Assembly: GCA_964494645.1 (NCBI GenBank)
Contig: CAZBSH010000006.1
Location: 1-58,631 of the forward strand
Source: Christensenella sp964494645
GTDB taxonomy: Bacteria > Bacillota > Clostridia > Christensenellales > Christensenellaceae
Length of the DNA stretch: 58,631 bases
Direction: 5' to 3'
Below the pieces are notes generated by a model. The model was not told the origin of the DNA and searched no databases. It saw only the letters and a program-made list of their open reading frames with translations. This document shows positions 8,587 to 15,749 of the stretch, piece after piece. The stretch's first letter is position 1. Every line of letters starts with the position of its first letter. The position numbers and the translations under genes were made by a program.

Positions 8587-9957
8587 TTATTTTTTTTCGC
8601 GGTTGTTTCTTTCGCATTCTATACATTCTTCAAGATCCGCTAACGCTTTTTTAGGTCTCATTTTGCGACTTAACGACGCCATGCGTTCGCTCACATACAA
8701 TGTACGGGCAATGACCGGGCTGCCCTGTCGTTTCAATTCATTTTCAAACATGGATAACAGCGATCCGGGCGTCATAACGCCGCCTAAAACGCGTGCCTTA
8801 GGAAGGCTTGTCCCCTCCAAAAAATCCTCCAGCAACAGCGCGCAATTGGTGTTCAACATGAAATATGTCTTGTATTTCCCCTTACTTACCTTAAAAAGCT
8901 GTGCTCCCTGCTTTAACAGCGCATTTGCGTAACCGTTTTTTCTGGGCTCTTCCGGTTTCCATGGTACGCACATCCTCAAAAAATCCGCAATATTTGTTTT
9001 AAGGCGCTGTTCATCTTCTGCGCAAAGCGCAAGCCTGTAGCCTATAATCGTTTTTCTGGCATTATCCAACGAAAAACGAATATATTTTTCGCGTTCGCAT
9101 ATCGCAAATACACCATCCCAAAAAAGTCCGAACAAATGGATGTTCGCCTTGTCGTGATCATAATTTCCGTAAGAAAACACCTGCCCATCTACCACAATAT
9201 CCACATGCCCAAGTGCGTTTGTCCCCAGATCGGACATATGGATCAATATCTCGATATCTGTACCGCCCTGTACCTTCCCGCTCGTTACAAGACTTCCATC
9301 CTCCTCTCCCTGCCGCTCGCTTTGCTCGTCAAGCGACGACTTAATCCAAACGAGCGTCGCTTTTGGTAAAAATACTTCCATCCAAAACGGCAAAGGAATA
9401 TTCTTGCGTTTCTTGTTTTTTTGATTGACAATCAAGATCAGCCGCAAAAATCCGGCAAGCCCCAGAAGAATACAGTAGGCGGCGATGAACGTGGCAAGCA
9501 TAAACACCCACAGATCCTGAGAGGTCAGAACAACAACAAAACCCGCCATCAAAAGACCGCCCCATAAAAGCGACACCCCCCAGCGGCGTTCTGCGCCCAG
9601 ATAGTAAGAATAGGACACCAGCAGTTGTACGCCGCCCGTAAAAAACAACCATACCAGCATTGTAATTCGCACTACCTGGTCGATGATGCCCGGCCATGCC
9701 AGCAATACAATGCCACACGCAAGCGAGACAATGCCGACAACAATCGTTTGACCTGTAATATTGGGTCGATTGTCGCGCGTAAACAAAAAGAATATGACGC
9801 CCAAACTCCCAAAAACACTAAGCAGCACGCCAAGCGCGCGCCCAAAAATGCCGATGATCTCTACAGGATACACCGCCAGAAAAATTCCGCCTGTCAACAA
9901 TATGGAAGAAAAAACCACAGTGAAGACAATCTTCAAGCGATCCATTGGCTTATTCAT
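8587..9957 (-). CDS. HdeD-like membrane protein fused to a probable papain-like (DUF4105-type) domain
   Basis: 456 residues with two parts. Residues 1-175 form six membrane helices in three pairs with short turns, like the HdeD/DUF308 family. After a basic linker (NQKNKKRKN) comes a soluble part of about 240 residues. In it GHVDIVVDG (His251) and LNTNCALLLED (Asn371-Cys372) resemble the His and the N-x-C/N-C nucleophile of permuted papain-fold proteins such as DUF4105/NlpC-like hydrolases. The second assignment is from pattern only. GAAAGGAT precedes the ATG. It is a single gene, convergent with the YtrA gene. Substrate and role are unknown. Confidence 0.6.
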   Translation of the reverse strand: MNKPMDRLKIVFTVVFSSILLTGGIFLAVYPVEIIGIFGRALGVLLSVFGSLGVIFFLFTRDNRPNITGQTIVVGIVSLACGIVLLAWPGIIDQVVRITMLVWLFFTGGVQLLVSYSYYLGAERRWGVSLLWGGLLMAGFVVVLTSQDLWVFMLATFIAAYCILLGLAGFLRLILIVNQKNKKRKNIPLPFWMEVFLPKATLVWIKSSLDEQSERQGEEDGSLVTSGKVQGGTDIEILIHMSDLGTNALGHVDIVVDGQVFSYGNYDHDKANIHLFGLFWDGVFAICEREKYIRFSLDNARKTIIGYRLALCAEDEQRLKTNIADFLRMCVPWKPEEPRKNGYANALLKQGAQLFKVSKGKYKTYFMLNTNCALLLEDFLEGTSLPKARVLGGVMTPGSLLSMFENELKRQGSPVIARTLYVSERMASLSRKMRPKKALADLEECIECERNNREKK

Positions 9958-10060
9958 CCTCTATCCTTTCCGGTCATACTGTACTATATTTACCCTGTCT
10001 TCACGCCCTCTAACCTTGTAGTTTTATTTTATTAAAACCTTCCGCAAAAACAAAGCATAC

Positions 10061-10082
10061 TGCAAAATATTAAATTTTTGCA
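10061..10082. promoter_or_regulatory. Inverted repeat upstream of the esterase promoter
   Basis: TGCAAAA, 8 bases, TTTTGCA, a 22-base palindrome ending 19 bases before the -35 box of the esterase gene and within the divergent region shared with the HdeD-like gene. It could be an operator; no regulator gene is adjacent to it. Confidence 0.4.
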
Positions 10083-10100
10083 AAGCTTCTCTCGCTTCTG

Positions 10101-10128
10101 TTTACTTTATTGTAAGGGGTAGTATAAT
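10101..10128 (+). promoter_or_regulatory. Promoter of the esterase-ACP operon
   Basis: TTTACT at 10101-10106, 16-base spacer, TATAAT at 10123-10128. Transcription would start near 10135, only about 9 bases before the first ATG of the frame, which argues for the downstream TTG start at 10165. Confidence 0.7.
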
Positions 10129-10164
10129 AGGAACAATCAGATTATGCAAAAGGACGGATCGAAT

Positions 10165-11637
10165 TTGAACAATGTAACAACCAAAAACGGGATAGTCGCA
10201 GGTGCATGCGAAGGAGATATCCTTTCCTATAAAAGTGTGCCTTATGCAAAACCGCCTGTCGGCAGCCTGCGCTTTATGCCCGCACAAAAAGCCGAAAACT
10301 TTCAAGGCGTACTCGACGCCTCCTCCTTCGGCGCGGCATGTCCGCAAACAAAGAAATATAAATCTTCTTCTGAAGATTGCCTGACACTCAATATCTGGAC
10401 GCCCGGAACAGATCAAAAAAAACGCGCCGTATTTTTTTATATCCACGGCGGCTCATTTTGTATGGGAGCCGGAAGCGACCCTGAATACAATGGTGCCAAT
10501 CTTGCGAAAAACGGTAATGTGGTTGTGGTGACCATCACCTATCGTTTGGGCGCGCTCGGTTTTCTGGATTTTTCCTTTTTGGGAGAAGATTTCTCTCCCA
10601 ATTGCGGATTATCCGACATCGTTATGGCGCTTCGCTGGGTATATGAAAATATTGCCGCATTTGGTGGCGATCCGCAAAACATCACCGTCCTCGGTCAATC
10701 CGCCGGTGCAATTGCCGCCTCTGTGCTGCCCGTTATGCCTGCGGCGCGCAAATATGTCTCCAAGGTCATTATGATGAGCGGCGGACCATCGCTTCTTTAT
10801 ACCAAAGATGAATACCAAAAAGTTTCGCGTAAATTTTTAAAATTTATTGGCGTCTCCTCGGCACAGGAACTAAAAGAAATGGATGTGCGCGAGCTTATTG
10901 ATAAACAACGTAAATTTGCTTCTTACTGCGGTCTTGGCGATGGTACGTTCATGATCGTCGTAGACGGCGACCTCGTGCCTGAATACCCTATCCCCGCCGC
11001 GGCGCAAGGTGCCGCTAAGGATATCCCCATCCTCATCGGCACGACCAAAGAAGAAATGTCTTTTTTATGCATCAAAATTTTATCCAATGCTTTGGATATC
11101 AGTAAAATACTCCGGCGAAATATCAATCAAGAAAAAGAAGAAGTCAAGACCCGTCTAAAGGCAGCCTACCGCCGTTATGGCAAACGCGCAGAATCAATGA
11201 TGCTTACTGACCGTGTATTTCGTATGGCGAGCGTCTGGTACGCAGAAGTATATAATCAATATGCCAAAACATGGATGTATCGGTTTGACTACGAAACGCC
11301 CGCTATGAAGGTCGCATCCCTTAGAGCCTGTCACTCAAGCGATATCCCATTTGTGTTCGGCAATTTTCATGCGGGTCTTTATAAATGGATGTTCCTGCTC
11401 CCCTCCATAAAAAAGGCACGGCGCGTTTCAAAAGAAATACAAAACGATTTTATTTCCTTTGCCAAGGGCGAAAATCTGGGCTGGCAGGAATGTCGCGGGT
11501 TCGATACGCCCGCCAAATGCTACGATCAGCAATGCTCCGTCATTCCAATGGTCGACCCCGAAATCGAAAAAGAATATGATAAAACGGAATTCAAACGTCA
11601 GAGCCTGCATGGTTTAAACGCCGTACATTTTGGTTAA
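10165..11637 (+). CDS. Type B carboxylesterase (para-nitrobenzyl esterase family)
   Basis: 490 residues from the TTG at 10165. This start has AAAGGA 9-10 bases upstream, while the ATG at 10144 would have almost no leader. The protein is a type B carboxylesterase of the alpha/beta hydrolase fold: substrate-entry segment near the N-terminus, SEDCLTLNIW, oxyanion HGGSF, nucleophile GQSAGA (Ser179; the family usually has GESAG), acidic residue in GTTKEE and His in RACHSSDIPFVFGN. No signal peptide, so it is cytoplasmic. The ACP gene follows 38 bases later, an unusual partner that suggests acyl-thioester or acyl-ester chemistry. Confidence 0.9.
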   Translation: MNNVTTKNGIVAGACEGDILSYKSVPYAKPPVGSLRFMPAQKAENFQGVLDASSFGAACPQTKKYKSSSEDCLTLNIWTPGTDQKKRAVFFYIHGGSFCMGAGSDPEYNGANLAKNGNVVVVTITYRLGALGFLDFSFLGEDFSPNCGLSDIVMALRWVYENIAAFGGDPQNITVLGQSAGAIAASVLPVMPAARKYVSKVIMMSGGPSLLYTKDEYQKVSRKFLKFIGVSSAQELKEMDVRELIDKQRKFASYCGLGDGTFMIVVDGDLVPEYPIPAAAQGAAKDIPILIGTTKEEMSFLCIKILSNALDISKILRRNINQEKEEVKTRLKAAYRRYGKRAESMMLTDRVFRMASVWYAEVYNQYAKTWMYRFDYETPAMKVASLRACHSSDIPFVFGNFHAGLYKWMFLLPSIKKARRVSKEIQNDFISFAKGENLGWQECRGFDTPAKCYDQQCSVIPMVDPEIEKEYDKTEFKRQSLHGLNAVHFG

Positions 11638-11675
11638 TAGTAAATATCTTTTATCAGAAAGGATATAGGTTTATT

Positions 11676-11909
11676 ATGGTGGATTTTGCAATGGTTCAAA
11701 ACCTTCTTTCAGAGAACTCTCCGCTCAGCGCGGATGATATCACCCCCGAAAAGCATCTGATCCGCGATTTAGAGCTTGATTCTTTCAGCTTGATGGATAC
11801 AGTCACCGGCTTTGAAACAGAATTCGCTATTACGATCCCCGACCGCGATCTTCGGCTCTTTACAACCGTACAAGACGTCATTGATTATCTGTCGGAAAAA
11901 GGAATATAA
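11676..11909 (+). CDS. Acyl carrier protein-like protein
   Basis: 77 residues, acidic, with the four-helix carrier-protein pattern. The phosphopantetheine site is present as LELDSFSLMD (Ser37 region), where most ACPs read DSLD or DSLS. This would be modified by a phosphopantetheinyl transferase to carry acyl or other thioester groups. It is not in a fatty-acid synthesis cluster: it follows a carboxylesterase gene and ends at a terminator, so it is likely a specialised carrier rather than the housekeeping AcpP. The leader has AGAAAGGA and a closer AGG 6 bases before ATG. Confidence 0.85.
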   Translation: MVDFAMVQNLLSENSPLSADDITPEKHLIRDLELDSFSLMDTVTGFETEFAITIPDRDLRLFTTVQDVIDYLSEKGI

Positions 11910-11940
11910 CTCCATACCCGAATATTTTTGCCTGGAAAGC

Positions 11941-11968
11941 AAAGAGCCGTATTTACAAACGGCTCTTT
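11941..11968. terminator. Bidirectional intrinsic terminator (ACP / ABC permease)
   Basis: Ten-base perfect arms AAAGAGCCGT and ACGGCTCTTT with an 8-base loop, T-rich on the right and A-rich on the left, between convergent genes. Confidence 0.88.
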
Positions 11969-11978
11969 TTAAGTTGTT

Positions 11979-12842
11979 TTATTCTCGTCTTTTCTTTGCC
12001 GTCAACGCAAGCGAGAGCATAAAAAACACCGCTGCCGTAGCAATCATAACGATCACACATGTTGTAAGCGATGTCGTATGGTCTCCAAATTGGAAATTGA
12101 TCCCCAGTTCCGCGTTAAAATCTTTGAGCACCTCTCCCGGCGCGCCGTCAAACGATATCGCAGCTGGTTGTTCAGTCATTACCGTACGAAAATAAGAAGC
12201 CGAATAAGAAACAGGAAAGACGCGTATCACGTTGCCCACTGCTTCGGGAAGCGTTCCGATCGGGATATATACCCCTGTCAGAAAACCAATCAGTGTACCG
12301 ATGATCGTGCTTACCGTGCCAAACGCGTTCTGGCTCTTGATGAACGAAACAATCAAAAACACAATCGAGCCGGAAGATAAAACGCTGAGCAATATCCCAC
12401 CAACCACCTTCACCATGTTTTCAACAGAAAGTATTTCGCCGCCCGAAGCGATGATGTATATCTCTCCGATCACGAGCGCCACCAGACTCATGATTACGCC
12501 CACGCAATAAGCGGAAAGCACATATCCTCCCGCAAGACTGCCGCGCTTGATAGGAGAAACAGTAAAATCTTTCATGATCTTTTTTGCCTTGTCCTCCACC
12601 ATCACACCGAACGCACCCAGTGTAGACGTCATAGAGATCACGGCAAGGATGCCCGAAATGATCCAGCTGTTCATCAAAAAACCGATCCCCTCGATATCCT
12701 CCATCCCTCTTGTGATCGTGTCCCCCAAAAATACCGCATACAGGGCGATTACAATGATGACCGCAAGCATCGAAAAAAACACCGCACTTTTATCCCTGAA
12801 AAATACTTTTAAATTGCGTCTGATCATTGCTCCCATTATCAA
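11979..12842 (-). CDS. ABC-2 type transporter permease
   Basis: 287 residues with six predicted membrane helices of the ABC-2 exporter family. It begins with the typical cytoplasmic RRNLKVFFRDKSAVFFS segment, and a long loop sits between helix 1 (about residues 23-42) and helix 2. It overlaps the ATPase gene by 4 bases (ATGA), so they form one transcription unit driven by the promoter at 13786-13855. ABC-2 exporters move drugs, peptides or lipids outward. The control by LytTR-like sites hints at bacteriocin or envelope stress defence, but substrate cannot be read. Confidence 0.88.
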   Translation of the reverse strand: MIMGAMIRRNLKVFFRDKSAVFFSMLAVIIVIALYAVFLGDTITRGMEDIEGIGFLMNSWIISGILAVISMTSTLGAFGVMVEDKAKKIMKDFTVSPIKRGSLAGGYVLSAYCVGVIMSLVALVIGEIYIIASGGEILSVENMVKVVGGILLSVLSSGSIVFLIVSFIKSQNAFGTVSTIIGTLIGFLTGVYIPIGTLPEAVGNVIRVFPVSYSASYFRTVMTEQPAAISFDGAPGEVLKDFNAELGINFQFGDHTTSLTTCVIVMIATAAVFFMLSLALTAKKRRE

Positions 12843-13753
12843 TCCCTCACCTTTTCGCCTGTGATGTTCAAAAACACATCATCCATCGTTCCCCGCCGCA
12901 CCTCAAGTCCGGAGATCGCGCTGCGGCAGCGGTCGATAATATCCACCGCATCTATCGTATGTTCAAGCCTAACTACAAGGTCTCCGCCCTCCTTTTGAAA
13001 TACCACTCCATTGCGCGAAAGACAAGCGGTCAATGCAGCTTCATCCTTAGGCATCATCTTCAGTAGATCTTTTGTGTATTGTTCCTTTAGCTGCGCAGGT
13101 GTTCCCTTCGCGAGGATCTTCCCATGATCCATAATGGTAATATAGTCCGCGCGCGCTGCTTCTTCCATATAGTGTGTGGTAAGAAAAATCGTCATATTGT
13201 GTTCCCGTTGCAGGAGGGAAATCGTATCCCATACCCGATGCCGCGTCTGCGGATCAAGTCCTGTCGTTGGTTCGTCCAAAAATAATATCTGCGGCGTGTT
13301 GACCAATGCGCGCGCAATATCCGCACGCCGCCTTTGTCCGCCCGAAAGCTTTCCGTACGGTCTGTTATAGAAATCCATCACATCCGCCGTATGCGCCGCC
13401 GTGAATACCGCATTTTTCAACCGCACTTTATTCATGCCGTACAGACTTCCGCGTAAAAACAAGTTTTCTTTGACTGTTAACAACGGGTCTAACACGCTGT
13501 CTTGGAATACGATCCCTATTTTCCTGCGGATCATATCGTCGTCCTTTCCAATCGTATGACTGTCCAACACAGCACTGCCGCCATCCGGTTTCAGCTGCGT
13601 TGAAATCATATCGATCGTTGTAGACTTTCCCGCACCGTTCGGTCCTAAAAAAGCGAACAGCGATCCTTTTTCCACGTAAAAATCGATCCCCTTGACCGCG
13701 CGAACATTCCCAAACGATTTTTCAAGCCCTTTTACTTCAATGATTTTGCCCAT
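12839..13753 (-). CDS. ABC-2 exporter ATP-binding protein
   Basis: 304 residues with one ABC domain: Walker A GPNGAGKST (about residue 38), Q-loop FQDSVLD, signature LSGGQRRRAD, Walker B LFLDEPTTGLD and the switch His in TTHYMEEA. The C-terminal 75 residues are an accessory domain as in drug or daunorubicin resistance ATPases (DrrA type). GAAAGGAC precedes the ATG. The gene is preceded by a promoter that is nearly a copy of the one in front of the nearby LytTR gene, so expression is probably switched by that regulator. Confidence 0.92.
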   Translation of the reverse strand: MGKIIEVKGLEKSFGNVRAVKGIDFYVEKGSLFAFLGPNGAGKSTTIDMISTQLKPDGGSAVLDSHTIGKDDDMIRRKIGIVFQDSVLDPLLTVKENLFLRGSLYGMNKVRLKNAVFTAAHTADVMDFYNRPYGKLSGGQRRRADIARALVNTPQILFLDEPTTGLDPQTRHRVWDTISLLQREHNMTIFLTTHYMEEAARADYITIMDHGKILAKGTPAQLKEQYTKDLLKMMPKDEAALTACLSRNGVVFQKEGGDLVVRLEHTIDAVDIIDRCRSAISGLEVRRGTMDDVFLNITGEKVRD

Positions 13754-13785
13754 CTCATTTTGTCCTTTCTTTTTTCTGCTTCTTC

Positions 13786-13855
13786 AACATAGCATGCCAA
13801 AAAAGCCATTACAAGCGGTTTTCTGCAAGATGCATTTTTCGTATGGTGAAATGCA
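13786..13855 (-). promoter_or_regulatory. LytTR-type activated promoter of the ABC-2 exporter
   Basis: On the minus strand: TGCAT direct repeats at 13851-13855 and 13830-13834, exactly 21 bases apart, then TTGTAA (13809-13814), a 17-base spacer and TATGTT (13786-13791) with TGC before it (extended -10). About 76 percent of a 50-base stretch is shared with the promoter at 14790-14859, with identical spacing of every element. Two direct repeats two helical turns apart upstream of a weak -35 is the known layout for LytTR regulators. Confidence 0.75.
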
Positions 13856-13888
13856 AAAGAGCGGCTCCGCAAGGAACCGCTCTTTTGC
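13853..13888 (-). terminator. Terminator of the LytTR-DUF3021 operon
   Basis: Twelve-base arms (13853-13864, 13877-13888) rich in GC at the loop side and ending in TTTT on the minus strand. It touches the upstream direct repeat of the exporter promoter, so the operon end and the next promoter are packed together. Confidence 0.75.
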
Positions 13889-13897
13889 GAATATCTT

Positions 13898-14305
13898 TTA
13901 TTTAGGGTGCTTCATTTCATTGATCTTCTTATTGATATCTTCCGCATCCGCCTTGTTTTTGATGATCAACACACCGTAAGTCGCAAAATATACTGCCAAA
14001 ATCATCGCCAGAACAACCGGAACATAACCCCACTCCAGCGGAATAAATCCAATCGGTCCTCCAATCCCAAACGCCACTGCCATAATGACCGCCAGATCGA
14101 TGACCATCCGCAACGCAATGGAGTTGATGGGTATTTTGTCTGTAAAAAAAATAATGAATGCAATACATGTCGTCATCAGCAACAGAACCAGTATCGCCAT
14201 TTCGTTTACCACAGACATTCCCAGCAGACACAGAAGGGTATAAATAAGCACCAGAACCGTAAACGATACACAATTCATGGTGATATAAAATTTGAATTTA
14301 GCCAT
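13898..14305 (-). CDS. DUF3021 four-helix membrane protein, partner of LytTR regulator
   Basis: 135 residues with four membrane helices and a short charged C-terminal tail, matching the DUF3021 family that occurs next to stand-alone LytTR regulators. In related LytTR regulatory systems the membrane protein restrains the regulator. The start is placed at ATG 14305: GGAGG lies 8 bases upstream and the ATG overlaps the stop of the LytTR gene by 8 bases, giving coupled translation. A longer reading from 14320 has no better site. The gene ends at a terminator that abuts the exporter promoter. Confidence 0.82.
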   Translation of the reverse strand: MAKFKFYITMNCVSFTVLVLIYTLLCLLGMSVVNEMAILVLLLMTTCIAFIIFFTDKIPINSIALRMVIDLAVIMAVAFGIGGPIGFIPLEWGYVPVVLAMILAVYFATYGVLIIKNKADAEDINKKINEMKHPK

Positions 14306-14756
14306 TATCTTCGCCTCCATTCATTCCCAGCTTTCGTTTGAGCGCTTCCACATAATGACGGTTGATGATCACCTTTTCCCCATTCTCCAATTCGGCCTCC
14401 ATTTTTCCGTTCAGCAGCGCGCGCACACTTTTTAAAACCTTAACATTTAAAATGCACGATTTGCTCACGCGGACAAAATCTGTTTTGGTCAATTGTCCTT
14501 CCAATTCATACAGCTTCAATTCACATTCATATACTTGATGTTCCCTATATAAAAACGTACGATTGTCTATGGATTCAAAATAATAGATATCACTTAAGCT
14601 GACAGGATACGTCCTGCCGTCCTTCTTTGCCGTAACAGAGAATGAATACAACCTGATCTGCGCGATCAGCTCTTCAAGCGCGGCGTCTATGATTCCACAT
14701 TTGATGGTGATCTGTACTTCCTCATTGTCCGGTGATTGATCGATCAAAAGCTTCAA
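14298..14756 (-). CDS. Stand-alone LytTR DNA-binding regulator
   Basis: 152 residues from the TTG at 14756. The frame opens further to 14813, but that part overlaps the -10 and spacer of the promoter at 14790-14859, so it cannot be translated from that promoter. GGGGGGAG lies about 8 bases before the TTG. Residues about 1-50 are a small alpha/beta segment, and residues 50-150 are a LytTR domain (DIYYFESIDNRTFLY, then FVRVSKSCILNV and INRHYV). There is no receiver domain, so control is likely by the DUF3021 membrane partner encoded next. Confidence 0.88.
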   Translation of the reverse strand: MKLLIDQSPDNEEVQITIKCGIIDAALEELIAQIRLYSFSVTAKKDGRTYPVSLSDIYYFESIDNRTFLYREHQVYECELKLYELEGQLTKTDFVRVSKSCILNVKVLKSVRALLNGKMEAELENGEKVIINRHYVEALKRKLGMNGGEDNG

Positions 14757-14789
14757 AGCTCCCTCTCCCCCCTGCTCTTTTTCATAGGA

Positions 14790-14859
14790 AGCGTAGCACG
14801 TTAAAAACCACATTGCAAGCGCTTGTTTGTAAGATGCATTTTTGGCTCGGCAAAATGCA
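14790..14859 (-). promoter_or_regulatory. LytTR-type activated promoter of the LytTR-DUF3021 operon
   Basis: TGCAT repeats at 14855-14859 and 14834-14838 (21 bases apart), TTGCAA at 14813-14818, 17-base spacer, TACGCT at 14790-14795 with TGC before it. Layout and sequence match the exporter promoter at 13786-13855, suggesting self-activation plus control of the exporter. It also shows that translation of the regulator starts downstream, at 14756. Confidence 0.78.
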
Positions 14860-14939
14860 CACAGCTTTCAGATGTTTTCCATATTGTCGTCACGTTCGCA
14901 TGGATAATCATATATATAACCTGAAAAGGAGTGATAGAA

Positions 14940-15356
14940 ATGAAAAAAATAATCCTTCTGATTTTATGTACGCTCGTCGCGTCGGTTTGCCTCATCGCGT
15001 GTATGCAGCCTCCCGCGCCCGACAGCATAACAACTGAAGAGCCATCCGCATCCCCGCTTCTTTCTGATGCTGCCGGCAACATCACATTGGCTCTGGCGCA
15101 GGGCGAAAACTATATCGGCGCTGTCAATACCGACAATAGCGCCCAAAACGTTTCTGTCTGTTTAGACAAAAAAAGCATCTGGTCGCTTAGCGGCGACAGC
15201 TATGTAACGATCCTTGTCAATGCCGACGAAACATGCGCAAATATCCTGTCAAACGGCTACAATATTTACTATGACGTTGCCTCATCAGAAAACGCTTGGC
15301 TGGGCGGGGGAACGGTCTCCCTCACGGGCGGAGGAGTGTTGGCGCCCGCTCCTTAA
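14940..15356 (+). CDS. Small lipoprotein resembling the C-terminus of carbohydrate-binding (Cthe_2159-like) proteins
   Basis: 138 residues. A 20-residue signal ends at CLIAC, a plausible lipobox, so it is likely a surface lipoprotein. The mature part reads as short beta-strand repeats with SIWSLSGDSYVTIL, ILSNGYNIYYD and AWLGGGTVSLTGGG. These resemble the C-terminal end of Cthe_2159-type beta-helix polysaccharide-binding proteins, but only that end is present. The start is the ATG at 14940, with AAAGGAG 8 bases upstream; a GTG at 14931 overlaps the binding site. It is divergent from the LytTR operon and ends at a very strong terminator. Confidence 0.75.
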   Translation: MKKIILLILCTLVASVCLIACMQPPAPDSITTEEPSASPLLSDAAGNITLALAQGENYIGAVNTDNSAQNVSVCLDKKSIWSLSGDSYVTILVNADETCANILSNGYNIYYDVASSENAWLGGGTVSLTGGGVLAPAP

Positions 15357-15357
15357 A

Positions 15358-15398
15358 GACTAAAAGAGACCGGACAATATGTCCGGTCTCTTTTAGTC
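15358..15398. terminator. Bidirectional terminator with 18-base perfect stem
   Basis: Arms at 15358-15375 and 15381-15398 are fully complementary around an AATAT loop. It follows the lipoprotein gene directly and contains the stop codon of the convergent MmcQ gene. Confidence 0.92.
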
Positions 15399-15749
15399 CA
15401 GTATTTCTTTTTGCAGTTTTTTCGGCAACGCGGCAATGCCCGTCAGATATGAGCGATCAAGCATATCCCTCACTACTTCGTCCGGTACATTTCCGTCAAG
15501 GTAAAGGGAACTCCAATGCATCTTGTTCATATAGTATCCGGCCACAATTTCTTCATATTGCTGCCGCATCAGATCGCTAAACGCAGGCTCCAGCTTCATA
15601 GAAAAGAATGGGCGTCCTGTTTTATCCGCGCCCTGCATGGCAAACATCTTCCCACCCACAAAATACCGTGTCGCTTCCCACGCGGGCTGGTAATCCTTTG
15701 TCACATCTTTTTTCTTCAGACAATACGCATCCATCCAATCATATTTCAT
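15393..15749 (-). CDS. MmcQ/YjbR family protein
   Basis: 118 residues, complete for the MmcQ/YjbR family (double-stranded DNA-binding-like CyaY fold). Family landmarks are a Trp/Phe-rich start, GGKMFAM, the strand FFSMKLEP, and the MNKMHWSSLYLDG segment in the place of the usual NK.hW..v.ldg motif. Its cellular role is not established in general. It overlaps the aminotransferase stop by 4 bases and is co-transcribed with it. Confidence 0.88.
   Translation of the reverse strand: MKYDWMDAYCLKKKDVTKDYQPAWEATRYFVGGKMFAMQGADKTGRPFFSMKLEPAFSDLMRQQYEEIVAGYYMNKMHWSSLYLDGNVPDEVVRDMLDRSYLTGIAALPKKLQKEILD

Noticed and set aside
8291..8932. 213-codon plus-strand frame after the YtrA gene
   Set aside because: Out of frame with YtrA and antisense to the end of the HdeD-like gene.
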